Made by a program: the position numbers and the translations under genes
Shown here: positions 18,111 to 27,078 of the stretch, one piece after another
How positions within the stretch are numbered: the first letter of the stretch is position 1
Layout: every line of letters begins with the position of its first letter
From: JAEVLT01 sp050496765
GTDB taxonomy: Bacteria > Bacillota > Bacilli > Bacillales > Cytobacillaceae
Direction of reading: 5' to 3'
Assembly: GCF_050496765.1 (NCBI RefSeq)
Contig: NZ_JBNWEO010000015.1
Span: forward strand, 372,001-436,000
Length of the DNA stretch: 64,000 nucleotides
The notes under the pieces: model-generated
Told to the model about the DNA's origin: nothing
Databases searched by the model: none
Seen by the model: only the letters and a program-made list of their open reading frames with translations

Positions 18111-19355
18111 TTATTTTTCTAACAATCTTTGTGCCAAATATTCTCCTTTTCGAATGCCTCCTGGCACAGCAAAAAGTGCACTGCCAATATGTTTTGTGTA
18201 TTCATTTAACATATCGAATTGAGATAGCTTTCTCAGCATCGGTATAAACTGGGTTTCAGGATTTTTCTGATAGCTGATAAACATGAGTCCGGCATTGAGG
18301 TTTCCTGTTGTTGGATCCATTCCGTCGGTGTACGAATAGGCGCGGCGGAATATTTGCTGACCTGTTTCTTTTGCGATCCGGACATGCGAGTTGAAAGGAA
18401 GTTGCGTCACATCAACTGCATCATGCTCGTTTAATTTTCCGTATGCAGCACCGCTTGATTTTTTTCTGCCAAATGTGTCTTCTTGGTTTTTAAACGATGA
18501 CCTGTCCCAAACTTCAAGCATCATTTGAATTTTTCTGCAAGCCATATAAGAACCGCCATTCATCCAGTCGGGTTCATCTTCGCTGGCCCAAACGATAGAT
18601 TGAAATGCTGCCTGATCATCAGGTGAAGGATTTGCGGTGCCATCTTTAAAACCAAATAAGTTTCTTGGTGTTTGCCCATCCTTTTTATTAAGGAATCCGG
18701 CTTGAATCCATTGCACTTCAGCAAGTCCGCTTGCGGTTTTGATTAAATTGCGAATCGCATGAAATGCCACTTGCTGAACATCAGCACATACTTGGATGCA
18801 AAGATCGCCTCCGATAAAAGGCTCTTGCAATGCGTCTTTTGGCATTGGGGGAATATCCTTTAACTGTTTTGGTTTTTGCTGGGCGAGGCCATAACGATCG
18901 ATGCCGTTTTTGATAAAAAAAGTGGAGCCAAGCCCAAATGTTATTGTGAGTTTAGAGGAAGAGAAATCATCCGCTTCACCAGAATCTGCTGGAGGAACAA
19001 AGTCATTGATGCTGGTTTCCGTATTTATTTTTCCTTCGCTCAGTTTCGCACCGAGATCCGTCCATTGTTTAAAAAGCTTTATGACCTCTTGTTTGTCTTC
19101 TGTAAGCAGTTTGAATGCAGCAATATAGGCATATGCCTGCTGTGGTGTGGCAATGCCTGCTTGATGTTTGCCAAAAAAGGAAATGACATCACCCTGTTCT
19201 TTTGGAGAAGCATTTGCCTGTTTATCAAAAACATCTGACATAGCTGTTACTGCGCCAAATCCGCTGGCCCCTAGTGCGATTCCAGCACCAGCCATTGCGG
19301 TCATCTTTAGAATATCCCGCCTTGAGAATTTGTTTGAACTTGATTTGCTGGACAT
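18111..19355 (-). CDS. efeB: EfeB, Tat-exported heme-containing Dyp-type peroxidase of the ferrous iron system
   Basis: EfeB is a dye-decolorising-type heme peroxidase that oxidises Fe(II) or strips iron from heme outside the membrane for EfeU-type uptake. The 414-residue precursor has a twin-arginine signal (SRRDILK, R12-R13, then an Ala/Gly-rich core) and the Dyp motif GFKDGTANP near residues 230-240. It is 13 bases downstream of efeO on the same strand. The Fur box upstream of efeO should control both. No efeU permease is adjacent. Confidence 0.92.
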   Translation of the reverse strand: MSSKSSSNKFSRRDILKMTAMAGAGIALGASGFGAVTAMSDVFDKQANASPKEQGDVISFFGKHQAGIATPQQAYAYIAAFKLLTEDKQEVIKLFKQWTDLGAKLSEGKINTETSINDFVPPADSGEADDFSSSKLTITFGLGSTFFIKNGIDRYGLAQQKPKQLKDIPPMPKDALQEPFIGGDLCIQVCADVQQVAFHAIRNLIKTASGLAEVQWIQAGFLNKKDGQTPRNLFGFKDGTANPSPDDQAAFQSIVWASEDEPDWMNGGSYMACRKIQMMLEVWDRSSFKNQEDTFGRKKSSGAAYGKLNEHDAVDVTQLPFNSHVRIAKETGQQIFRRAYSYTDGMDPTTGNLNAGLMFISYQKNPETQFIPMLRKLSQFDMLNEYTKHIGSALFAVPGGIRKGEYLAQRLLEK

Positions 19356-19368
19356 TTTTTTCTCCTCA

Positions 19369-20541
19369 CTATGCTAAAATCTTTGCAGTCTGCCCCATTA
19401 ATTCTGAGAGCACACTTAATTTTTGGCTAAGATCCCGGATCTGTTCTTTCGTTAAATCGGTATATAGAACATATTGTCCATTCGTTTTATAAGACGTAAG
19501 TGTTGTTGCCAGTTGCGAGAACTGTTGATCAAGTTTTACCGAAAGTTCTTGATCTTGTTTAATTAAATAAGGCTGAATCGCAGTATAGATCGCAAACGCT
19601 CCGTCTACGTTGGCGCTTAAATCCATTAAATCTACATGGGCGAATCGCTCTTCTTCACCTGTAATTTTAGAAATGGCTGCCTCATTGATCAACTCCATCG
19701 CACCTGCGACAAATTGCGCAGGATTAAGGCTGACGTTTTTCACTTTTTCCTGAAGTAGAAGAATATCTTGATTTAGTTTGTCTGCAACTTTTGCCATCTC
19801 ATCTAAAGATTCCCCGTTCCATAATGCTTTTTCAATCCGGTGAAAGCCTCCCCACTCAGAAGGGTCCACATCTCCTTCACGGGCATCAATTTTGGGATCA
19901 AGGTCGCCAAAGCTTTCAGCGATTGGCTCAATCCGTTCATAATGTGATCGAGATTCAACATATAGCGATTTAGCTTTCGGGACATCTTTTGCTTTCACGG
20001 CTTCGATGAAACTTTGAGTAGATTTTACTAATTGGTCTGTTTCAGCAAAAACATATTGTTTGTATTGATCGATGGCTTGCGTTAAAAAGGCAGAATTCTT
20101 TTTTTCCATTTCTTTTGCATTTGCTAGTTTTGCTAATGAACCTTTAAGGGAATCTGCCATTTCGTTTAAAATCTTTTTATCTGGATTGTTCGAAGTTGCA
20201 GCAGCGTATAAAGGCATTAAGTATTTCTCAATTTCTGTATACAGTAGGGGATAGGAATCACGAATCCTATTTTCATTTTCCAGCCATTGCTGATTTAATA
20301 ACTCTGCTGATTTTTTAAGAGAATCATTGTTTTTGGCAGCGATTGCTTTTTTTACATCCTTCAGTGACTGCTGCATAGCTGTAGCAATCGATTTTGCATC
20401 CTTCTTCACTTTCCCTGTAGTTGTTGTTTTTTGTTGGGTGTTGTTTGTGCTTTCAACGGTTGAACTGCACCCTGAAAGAATCGGGAACAATAGGGAAGAG
20501 GATAAAATACCAGCCATTAGTTTTTTGCGATGAAAATTCAT
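19369..20541 (-). CDS. efeO: EfeO/EfeM-type iron-uptake lipoprotein
   Basis: A 390-residue surface lipoprotein that delivers iron to the EfeU permease. The lipobox is LSGC with C25, followed by a T/Q-rich linker. The C-terminal M75 (imelysin-like) domain has the metal motif HRIE in EWGGFHRIEKALW. The N-terminal part is helical rather than the cupredoxin domain of enterobacterial EfeO, as in Gram-positive versions. It is the first gene of the efeO-efeB unit. Confidence 0.9.
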   Translation of the reverse strand: MNFHRKKLMAGILSSSLLFPILSGCSSTVESTNNTQQKTTTTGKVKKDAKSIATAMQQSLKDVKKAIAAKNNDSLKKSAELLNQQWLENENRIRDSYPLLYTEIEKYLMPLYAAATSNNPDKKILNEMADSLKGSLAKLANAKEMEKKNSAFLTQAIDQYKQYVFAETDQLVKSTQSFIEAVKAKDVPKAKSLYVESRSHYERIEPIAESFGDLDPKIDAREGDVDPSEWGGFHRIEKALWNGESLDEMAKVADKLNQDILLLQEKVKNVSLNPAQFVAGAMELINEAAISKITGEEERFAHVDLMDLSANVDGAFAIYTAIQPYLIKQDQELSVKLDQQFSQLATTLTSYKTNGQYVLYTDLTKEQIRDLSQKLSVLSELMGQTAKILA

Positions 20542-20592
20542 GATAGGAAACCCCCTGTTAATATGTATTCGATATCATTCATTATGTGAAAA

Positions 20593-20607
20593 TGATAATC
20601 ATTATCA
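20593..20607. promoter_or_regulatory. Fur box upstream of efeO
   Basis: TGATAATCATTATCA is a perfect 7-1-7 palindrome matching the Bacillus Fur consensus, 52 bases upstream of the efeO start. It predicts iron-repressed expression of efeOB. Confidence 0.85.
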
Positions 20608-20699
20608 ATATTATGGATTATCTATTTAGTCAGTGTCAATAAAATTTTTACACTTTTTCTGAAATCTTTACGAAAGAATCTATCAATCTTTACACCTAG

Positions 20700-20790
20700 T
20701 TAATATTGGCTTAACAAACTCACTATATAGTTTAATTGTCAGTTAAATTAAAATTTGATTAGAATTCGTTTAGAATTCAATTAGAATCCA
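20700..20790 (+). promoter_or_regulatory. PhoP-box-like tandem repeats upstream of the alkaline phosphatase gene
   Basis: TTAATA at 20700 and TTAACA at 20711 are 11 bases apart, with weaker copies further on (TTTAAT 20731, GTTAAA 20742). Nearer the gene TTAGAATTCG, TTAGAATTCA and TTAGAATCCA start at 20759, 20770 and 20781, exactly 11 bases apart. PhoP of B. subtilis binds TT(A/T/C)ACA-like repeats with 11-bp spacing. Confidence 0.6.
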
Positions 20791-20804
20791 GGGAGGTTAT
20801 TCAT

Positions 20805-22202
20805 TTGCTGAAAAAGAAATGGAAAAAGAAGATTTTGCCGATTGCTGTTTTATCTACTGTAGCTTTCGGATCCTTGATCGGCGCAACATTCCAACAAGAT
20901 GTCCAAGCTAAAGAAGTAATTGAACAGAAACAAGAAAAAGGAAACAATGCTGATATTCGGAATGTAATTTTTTTAATTGGGGATGGAATGGGCGTATCTT
21001 ACACTTCTGCTTACCGTTACTTAAAGGATGATCCATCGACGAAAGCAGTGGAACAAACGGCGTTTGACCAATATTTAGTCGGTCAGCAAATGACGTATCC
21101 CGAAGACCCAAAGCAAAATGTAACTGACTCGGCAGCCGCAGCAACAGCTATGTCTGCTGGTATTAAAACATACAACGCTGCAATCGGAGTTGATAATGAT
21201 GGCTCCCGTGTGAAAACAGTCCTTGAAGCAGCAAAAGAAAAAGGAATGTCTACAGGTCTTGTTGCTACTTCTGAAATCACTCATGCTACACCAGCGTCCT
21301 ACGGTGCACATGATGTAAGTCGGAAGAACATGAATGCGATTGCTGATGATTACTATGATGAATTGATTAATGGCGGCCATAAGATTGATGTTATGCTCGG
21401 AGGAGGAATTGGGAATTTTATTCGGGCTGACCGTGATTTAACAAAAGAATTCCAAAAAGATGGCTATTCCTATGTAACGAATAAGGATGAACTGCTAAAA
21501 AATAAAAACACAAAACTATTAGGATTGTTCGCTCCTGGCGGAATGCCAAAAATGATTGACCGCGAAAATGCGATGCCTTCTCTGGAGGATATGACCAAAA
21601 CAGCGTTAAATAAGTTAAATCAAAATAAAAAAGGCTTCTTCTTAATGGTAGAAGGTAGCGAAATTGACTGGGCTGGACATGACAATGATATTGTTGCAGC
21701 TATGAGCGATATGGAAGATTTTGAAAAAGCGTTTAAGGCAGCCATTGACTTTGCCAAGAAAGATAAGCATACGCTTGTCATTGCAACAGCTGACCACTCG
21801 ACAGGTGGCTATTCAATTGGTGCGAAAGGCAACTATAACTGGTTTGGCGCTCCAATTAAAGCAGCAAAACGCACGCCTGATTTCATGGCCCAGCAAATTG
21901 CAAATGGTGCTGATGTAGAGCAAACATTAAAATCTTATATCCAATTGAATTTAACCCCAGAAGAAATTCAATCAGTGAAAAAAGCTGCAGAAACGAAAAA
22001 AACAGTTGAAATCGATAACGCGATTGAGACCATTTTTGATAATCGTTCCTTCACAGGCTGGACGACTGGCGGACATACTGGGGAAGATGTAAACGTCTAT
22101 GCATATGGGCCGGGCAGCGATTTGTTTGCAGGAAAAATTGACAACACCGATCAGGCAAAACATATTTTTGACATTTTGAAGCGCGGTAAAAAATCAGAAT
22201 AA
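20805..22202 (+). CDS. phoA: Secreted alkaline phosphatase (PhoA family)
   Basis: A 465-residue exported phosphomonoesterase that frees phosphate from organic esters outside the cell. The signal peptide covers about residues 1-36 (lysine-rich start, hydrophobic core, cleavage after VQA). Catalytic features are D60 in LIGDGMG, the phosphoserine S109 in TDSAAAATA, the metal motifs VEGSEIDWAGHDND and TADHSTGG, and the late histidine in TGGHTGED. The start is a TTG with GGGAGG at 20791-20796. PhoP-like repeats upstream fit induction by phosphate starvation. Confidence 0.92.
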   Translation: MLKKKWKKKILPIAVLSTVAFGSLIGATFQQDVQAKEVIEQKQEKGNNADIRNVIFLIGDGMGVSYTSAYRYLKDDPSTKAVEQTAFDQYLVGQQMTYPEDPKQNVTDSAAAATAMSAGIKTYNAAIGVDNDGSRVKTVLEAAKEKGMSTGLVATSEITHATPASYGAHDVSRKNMNAIADDYYDELINGGHKIDVMLGGGIGNFIRADRDLTKEFQKDGYSYVTNKDELLKNKNTKLLGLFAPGGMPKMIDRENAMPSLEDMTKTALNKLNQNKKGFFLMVEGSEIDWAGHDNDIVAAMSDMEDFEKAFKAAIDFAKKDKHTLVIATADHSTGGYSIGAKGNYNWFGAPIKAAKRTPDFMAQQIANGADVEQTLKSYIQLNLTPEEIQSVKKAAETKKTVEIDNAIETIFDNRSFTGWTTGGHTGEDVNVYAYGPGSDLFAGKIDNTDQAKHIFDILKRGKKSE

Positions 22203-22210
22203 GAAACACT

Positions 22211-22238
22211 GTTCCCGTTGATCGCTGTCAACGGGAAC
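22211..22238 (+). terminator. Hairpin after the alkaline phosphatase gene
   Basis: GTTCCCGTTGA pairs perfectly with TCAACGGGAAC around a 6-base loop. There is no T-run, so it may act as an mRNA stabiliser or weak terminator before the lipoprotein gene. Confidence 0.5.
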
Positions 22239-22265
22239 AATCACGTAAAATGAAAGGAGATTAGA

Positions 22266-22958
22266 ATGAAAAAATTCATTCCAATCGTAATGACCCTCTC
22301 ACTAATTGCTGGATGCAGCAGTGCAAAACCATTTGATTCGGAGAAAGTGAAAGCGAAGGAGACCGAAACGAATAAAGATGTCGGTGGTTCTGTCAAGCCA
22401 AAAAACAAGGCTAAATCGTTAACAGATGTTTATGTTCCAAACCCCCAGGTTCCGAATGATACCAACCTTTTGCAGGTAGGTAAATCCGTAAAAGATGATA
22501 AAGGGGAAATGAACCTTCTCGGTTTAGCTGCATTAAACAAAGTCTATTCTGTTGGGCCAATAGAAATGAAAATAAAAAATGTAAAATTGCTTCAGCTTTT
22601 GCCTACGTATTCGCTAATGGATTATTTCCACTACTATACAGAAAACTATGAAGATATTAAATATGTTAAGGTGGAAGTTGAGCTAATCAATAAATCAGCG
22701 AAAACGGTTCAATTCGGACCTGTTGCTCACTTGGAAACGAGCAATGGAGAAAAGAAAGATTTTAAAGATGATTTTTATATCGAATATTTAGGTGGGGAAA
22801 TCGAAGCAAATGGATCAAAACAAGGTTCGCTTGGATTTATTATTGAAAAATCGTCTCCAAAACCGAGCTGGATTGAAATCACAACAAGTGATGTACTAGA
22901 TAAAAACAACAAAAAAGTGGCCGGAGCCCAAAAAATAAAAATTGATTTTGAGTATTGA
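22266..22958 (+). CDS. Putative lipoprotein with C-terminal beta-sandwich (DUF4352-like)
   Basis: A 230-residue lipoprotein: the signal ends in LIAGC with C17. After a lysine-rich linker, residues 95-230 form an alternating strand pattern (MKIKNVKLLQL, IKYVKVEVELINKSAKTVQFGP, GSLGFIIE) like DUF4352 immunoglobulin-type domains of surface lipoproteins. Function is unknown. AAAGGAG precedes the ATG. It lies 63 bases after the phosphatase gene, so co-transcription under phosphate control is possible. Confidence 0.75.
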   Translation: MKKFIPIVMTLSLIAGCSSAKPFDSEKVKAKETETNKDVGGSVKPKNKAKSLTDVYVPNPQVPNDTNLLQVGKSVKDDKGEMNLLGLAALNKVYSVGPIEMKIKNVKLLQLLPTYSLMDYFHYYTENYEDIKYVKVEVELINKSAKTVQFGPVAHLETSNGEKKDFKDDFYIEYLGGEIEANGSKQGSLGFIIEKSSPKPSWIEITTSDVLDKNNKKVAGAQKIKIDFEY

Positions 22959-23026
22959 TCATTCTCGTCCAAACCAAATATCATAAAGAATGAATGCGGA
23001 AGGATGTTTGGATATGTGCAAAAAAA

Positions 23027-23053
23027 CCGGGCGATACTAATTTTACCGCCCGG
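23027..23053. terminator. Bidirectional terminator
   Basis: CCGGGCG pairs with CGCCCGG between two convergent genes; an A-run precedes it on the plus strand, giving a T-run for the minus-strand glycosyltransferase transcript. Confidence 0.7.
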
Positions 23054-23062
23054 AATAGAGTT

Positions 23063-24472
23063 TTATTTCCAATTCCGCTTCAGTTTGAAAAATTCTTGAA
23101 TATAACCATATACCGAAACAGGGGACATGATCATTTGATATCCAAGAATGAATAGGATAAAACCAAGCTGATTTTTCCGTACTTTTAATTGCAAACGTTT
23201 AAAGACATGGTTTCTTTGATAGAGATAAAGGATGCTGTAACTGATGAGTGTCAATGGCAAAACAAGCAAGGTCATTGGGCCTACAATCCAAAAATAGCCA
23301 AAAAATGATAACATCAATCCCGGAATCCAGAAAAGAGTATAGGAAAGATCCAAGTATGGCATCAGAAAGTTGATTCCTGTCAAATACTTGACATACATTT
23401 GGGGCTGTTTCCATGGCTTTACTTCGTGCAACCCTTCGATCATTCCCCTTGCCCATCTTGCCCGCTGCCGAACAAAATGCCTAAATGAACTCGGGACTTC
23501 GGTGAATGAAACAGCAAGCGGCTCAAAATAAACTTTCCACTTTTTTTCAAGCAACCGCCACGTTAAAACAATATCTTCTCCAATCGCATTAGGCCATCCG
23601 CCAATTTCTCTTAATTGCTTTGTTTTATAAATGCTGTATGCACCTTGAGCAACAAGCGTTCCTTGGTATAGTCCCTGTAATCGTTTGATTGAAGCAATTC
23701 CTAAAAAATAGTCCCACTCCTGGATTTTCGTCCATAAATTTTCTCGGCTGTTTTTGGTTAAAACGGAACCTGCCACTGCACATACATTATCAGGACTTGA
23801 GTTGATTCGGGCAACAAGGTAACGAATCGAAGATGGATGTAGCAGTGTGTCCGCATCAATGGTTATGACTAAAGGCGTTCGAACCAATTTCAGTCCATGG
23901 TTTAATGCATGAAATTTCCCCGGTCTCGATTCATTGAGCAGTTCGATTTCTATTTTCAATTCTTCTTTTGCCTTTAATGTCTCCTTGGAAGTCCCATCGG
24001 TCGAGCCATTATTGATGACAAAAACCTTGATTTTCCCCAAATAATCTTGTTTGTCTATATAGTATAAAGTCTGATAAATTTTATCTTCTTCGTTATGTGC
24101 AGCGATCAGGATGGTAATTGCGTCATTCGGAAATTCATTTTTAAAATAAGGCTGGCGATCCAAAAGCAGACTTACAACTAAAAAGGCGTTCATGTATCCT
24201 GGCAAATACGAAATACCTGCGATGATTAAAAACGCAAGTGGATAGGAGACGTAACTGGCCAGATCTTTCAGCCATGGAAGGGAAAGGAAAAAGGAGAACC
24301 CCATCCACGCAAAAGCACCAATATGGCTGAGCCAGAATTTTATATAAATAGAAACATAAAACGTATTATCCTGTTTTTTGGGTGACAGATACGTTGAATG
24401 TATCGCTGTTTTCACTGGTATAATCCGATCCTTCAATTTTAAAAAGTAAAATTCGTGCCCTAAAAATAACAT
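23063..24472 (-). CDS. Family 2 processive glycosyltransferase (membrane)
   Basis: A 469-residue membrane enzyme with the polysaccharide-synthase layout: two N-terminal transmembrane helices, a GT-A domain and three or more C-terminal helices. Catalytic motifs are TILIAAHNEEDK, the DxD site ITIDADTLL, the base aspartate in GEDIVLTWRL and the product-gripping QRARW (residues RQRARWARG). This is the pattern of IcaA/PgaC-type poly-N-acetylglucosamine synthases and YdaM. The polymer is not known; no icaB/pgaB-type deacetylase is nearby. The ATG used has a long N-terminus; an internal start is possible. Confidence 0.85.
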   Translation of the reverse strand: MLFLGHEFYFLKLKDRIIPVKTAIHSTYLSPKKQDNTFYVSIYIKFWLSHIGAFAWMGFSFFLSLPWLKDLASYVSYPLAFLIIAGISYLPGYMNAFLVVSLLLDRQPYFKNEFPNDAITILIAAHNEEDKIYQTLYYIDKQDYLGKIKVFVINNGSTDGTSKETLKAKEELKIEIELLNESRPGKFHALNHGLKLVRTPLVITIDADTLLHPSSIRYLVARINSSPDNVCAVAGSVLTKNSRENLWTKIQEWDYFLGIASIKRLQGLYQGTLVAQGAYSIYKTKQLREIGGWPNAIGEDIVLTWRLLEKKWKVYFEPLAVSFTEVPSSFRHFVRQRARWARGMIEGLHEVKPWKQPQMYVKYLTGINFLMPYLDLSYTLFWIPGLMLSFFGYFWIVGPMTLLVLPLTLISYSILYLYQRNHVFKRLQLKVRKNQLGFILFILGYQMIMSPVSVYGYIQEFFKLKRNWK

Positions 24473-24642
24473 ATTTTTTGATCATTTGTTAGCGAGTTTT
24501 AATGGTAGTGATGGGTAATCTTGCATGGTTTTCTGTTTAATGATCAAATACAGGAGTCGGGTTGGTATCAAGCTTTTCTTCACTGCATATATGTAGAAAG
24601 AGAATCGAGTGCTTGTCTCGTAAAATGAAAGAGGTGAGGAAC

Positions 24643-25221
24643 ATGCCGCAACATATTAGGCAAATTAGCGTGGCCAGTCTGTTCATTGCTACAGGAATAA
24701 ATGGATTTGTTGTCCCTGCACATTTAATCAATGGGGGAATATGGGGAATTAGCTTACTGGTGAATTATTTATGGGGTTTTAACCTAGCTATTGTGTTTAT
24801 TTGTCTCAACCTTCCAATCTACTTTTTTGCAATAAAATATGACCTTGCTTATTTCTATAAAGGCTTGATCGGGACTTTTATTTCCGCCATTTTTATTAAG
24901 TTATTATTGCCATTAACGAACTTTTTTCATTTTCCTCTATTGCCGGGTGTCATTTTTGGCGGATTATTGATCGGAATTGGCGTTGGCTTAATGCTCCGAG
25001 TTCATGCAAGTCCGGGTGGAGTGGATTTGCTTGCCTTACTGCTTTCAAAAAAAACATCCATCAATCCAGGATTCTTGTTACTTGGAATCGACGCAGCGAT
25101 CATTCTTTTTGGAGTTGTAGCACTAAGGGATGGAAGATTGCTTTATTCGCTCCTAATTATTTCGATTGTTGGCATAACCGTAGCCTTTTTAACAGGAATT
25201 AAATCAATCAAAATATGCTAG
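24643..25221 (+). CDS. Short YitT-family membrane protein
   Basis: A 192-residue integral membrane protein of the YitT/DUF161 type with six predicted helices and the family motifs INGFVVPAHLINGGIWGIS and ASPGGVDLLALLLSKK. It lacks the C-terminal DUF2179 domain of full YitT proteins (about 280 residues), as some short paralogs do. Function is unknown. The ATG at 24643 is preferred over an upstream in-frame start because of GAGGTGAGG directly before it. Confidence 0.8.
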   Translation: MPQHIRQISVASLFIATGINGFVVPAHLINGGIWGISLLVNYLWGFNLAIVFICLNLPIYFFAIKYDLAYFYKGLIGTFISAIFIKLLLPLTNFFHFPLLPGVIFGGLLIGIGVGLMLRVHASPGGVDLLALLLSKKTSINPGFLLLGIDAAIILFGVVALRDGRLLYSLLIISIVGITVAFLTGIKSIKIC

Positions 25222-25259
25222 TATGTTGAAGCTCTTTTACCTTGATTTAATGAAAAAAG

Positions 25260-25283
25260 AACTTGCCGGTTCACTGGCAAGTT
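25260..25283. terminator. Bidirectional hairpin between YitT gene and fetB
   Basis: AACTTGCC pairs with GGCAAGTT around an 8-base loop between convergent genes. An A-run precedes it, giving a T-run on the minus strand. Confidence 0.6.
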
Positions 25284-25304
25284 GATGGTTATTTCAAAAT
25301 GGTT

Positions 25305-26057
25305 TTAGTCATATTCAATCATCTGATGATCCTTTGTGAATAAGATTCCGTGTGAGAGGATCCCCAGCAGGATTGCCGTAATTGCAGCTGCAGAGGTAAA
25401 AGAATACATAATTAAAATTTGATAGCGAACCGCTTCAATTGGGTTTGCTCCGGCAACAATCATTCCAGTCATCATACCCGGAAGCTGTACAAGCCCGACC
25501 GTTTTCATTCCATCTATAGTTGGCAGCATTGCTGCTTTTACTGTACTCCGCATGACACGAGCGATTGCCTGTTTCGATGTGGCGCCGAGTGCTAAAAAGA
25601 CATTGATTTCTTCACGTCGCGTTTCCAACTCGGATTTTAAGCGATTGAAAAACAGACCGGAGACGACCATCCCATTTCCGATGATCATTCCGCTAATTGG
25701 TATAATGTATTGGGGAGTTGCATGAATGATTCGAAGTCCGAGCAGTAAGCCCATCGTTAGAATTTCGGTTGAAGTGATCGCTCCGGCAATCCGCCAACCA
25801 ACTCCAGGGAGTCCGTTTCCCTTTTTCCGTGCGTTTAACGTTGCCACTGTGATCATCAAGACAAGCATCAATAGGATTAAGATCCAAGACTTTAGCTGAA
25901 AGATAGCATGTAAAACGTAGCCAACAGCGATTAATTGTATTGCTGCTCGTATGGTGCCAATAAGGATATCTTTCTCAAGCCCGATTCGTTGCCAAAGTGA
26001 AAGCAAAATGGCAAATGCAACAAAAACCAATGTTAAAAATAAAGCAAGAGTTGTCAT
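25305..26057 (-). CDS. fetB: FetB-type ABC exporter permease (UPF0014)
   Basis: A 250-residue permease with about seven transmembrane helices. It matches the UPF0014/FetB family: ATLNARKKG, the LGATSKQAIARVMRSTVKAAMLPTIDGMKTVGLVQLPGMMTGMI stretch and AVRYQI. In E. coli FetAB exports iron and helps resist oxidative stress; other members have been linked to metal or metabolite export. It overlaps the ATPase gene by 4 bases, so the two form one transporter. Confidence 0.88.
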   Translation of the reverse strand: MTTLALFLTLVFVAFAILLSLWQRIGLEKDILIGTIRAAIQLIAVGYVLHAIFQLKSWILILLMLVLMITVATLNARKKGNGLPGVGWRIAGAITSTEILTMGLLLGLRIIHATPQYIIPISGMIIGNGMVVSGLFFNRLKSELETRREEINVFLALGATSKQAIARVMRSTVKAAMLPTIDGMKTVGLVQLPGMMTGMIVAGANPIEAVRYQILIMYSFTSAAAITAILLGILSHGILFTKDHQMIEYD

Positions 26058-26809
26058 TGAATAACTGGTTCCTCCTTCTCAAAAGAGGTAGCGATGAACT
26101 CTTTTGTAACAGTATGCTTTGGGGAATTGAAAACCTCATTTGTTGTACCTTGCTCGATCATTTTTCCCCCTGCAAGTACCCATGTGGTTTGGCCAACTTT
26201 TTTGGCCTGTTTTAAATTGTGCGAAACCCAGAGAATTGTTTTCCCCTCCTGTTGATGCAACTGTTGAATCAACTTTTCTATCTCCTCAGAACTATTGGGG
26301 TCAAGAGAGGCCGTGACTTCGTCCAAAAGGAGTACTTCAGGTTTGTTCGCTAATGTACGAGCGAGAGAGACCCGTTGTTTCTGGCCGCCTGAAAGGGTGC
26401 GGGCATCTTGATCTTTCAAAGATTTGGAAAGTCCAACTTGTTCCAATAAATGCTCTATTTCCAATTCGGACAGCTCTCGCTGAACCAATTTCGGACCAAT
26501 CATCAAGTTATCACGGACAGTACCGGCTAGCATTGTCGGCAATTGAAAGACCAATCCAATTTTTCTGCGCAATTCCAGAACATCCAAGTCAATGTAAGGT
26601 GTATTTTTGAATAAAAGAGTCCCTGAATCCGGATCGGTCATCCGATTGATTAAGGACAAAAAAGTGCTTTTTCCGGAGCCGGACGGTCCAATAATGGTAA
26701 TTAGTTCACCTTGCATCACACTGGCACTGATGCCATTTAAAATTGGCACACCTTGCTGATTCGCTTTCGATACATTTTCGATCGCAATTAATTTTTTCAA
26801 TTTAATCAT
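26054..26809 (-). CDS. fetA: FetA-type ABC transporter ATP-binding protein
   Basis: An ABC ATPase of about 251 residues with Walker A GPSGSGKST, Q-loop LVFQLPTM, signature LSGGQKQR, Walker B VLLLDEVTASLD and the switch histidine in WVSHN. The frame is open upstream to 26926, but that extension has no ABC features, so the start is placed at the ATG at 26809; a TTG at 26800 with AGGA before it is an equally good choice. It sits directly before fetB. Confidence 0.88.
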   Translation of the reverse strand: MIKLKKLIAIENVSKANQQGVPILNGISASVMQGELITIIGPSGSGKSTFLSLINRMTDPDSGTLLFKNTPYIDLDVLELRRKIGLVFQLPTMLAGTVRDNLMIGPKLVQRELSELEIEHLLEQVGLSKSLKDQDARTLSGGQKQRVSLARTLANKPEVLLLDEVTASLDPNSSEEIEKLIQQLHQQEGKTILWVSHNLKQAKKVGQTTWVLAGGKMIEQGTTNEVFNSPKHTVTKEFIATSFEKEEPVIQ

Positions 26810-27078
26810 CCTAGTAAAAAATCTTCTGTACCGATGACCCCAATACATATATGAAAGTACTCTTATTTGGTACTCTATGTCAATGTTTACATGGTCTTTT
26901 CGTTTAATTGTTAATCTTTTTGGCAAAATAATAGTTTGGATTTAAGTTTACAAAAAACACTGAATTTTCAATTCATTTTTGCTATACTAAATGATGAATA
27001 TGGTAAAAAAGGAGGGACATGCATTTAAATAGCTCAATTCATAAAGAGAAACAACGAACATAAAAAGGGGAGAGGTAT

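Noticed and set aside
26810..26926. N-terminal extension of the FetA ATPase
   Set aside because: The 39 extra residues show no ABC features and the extension has no ribosome site.
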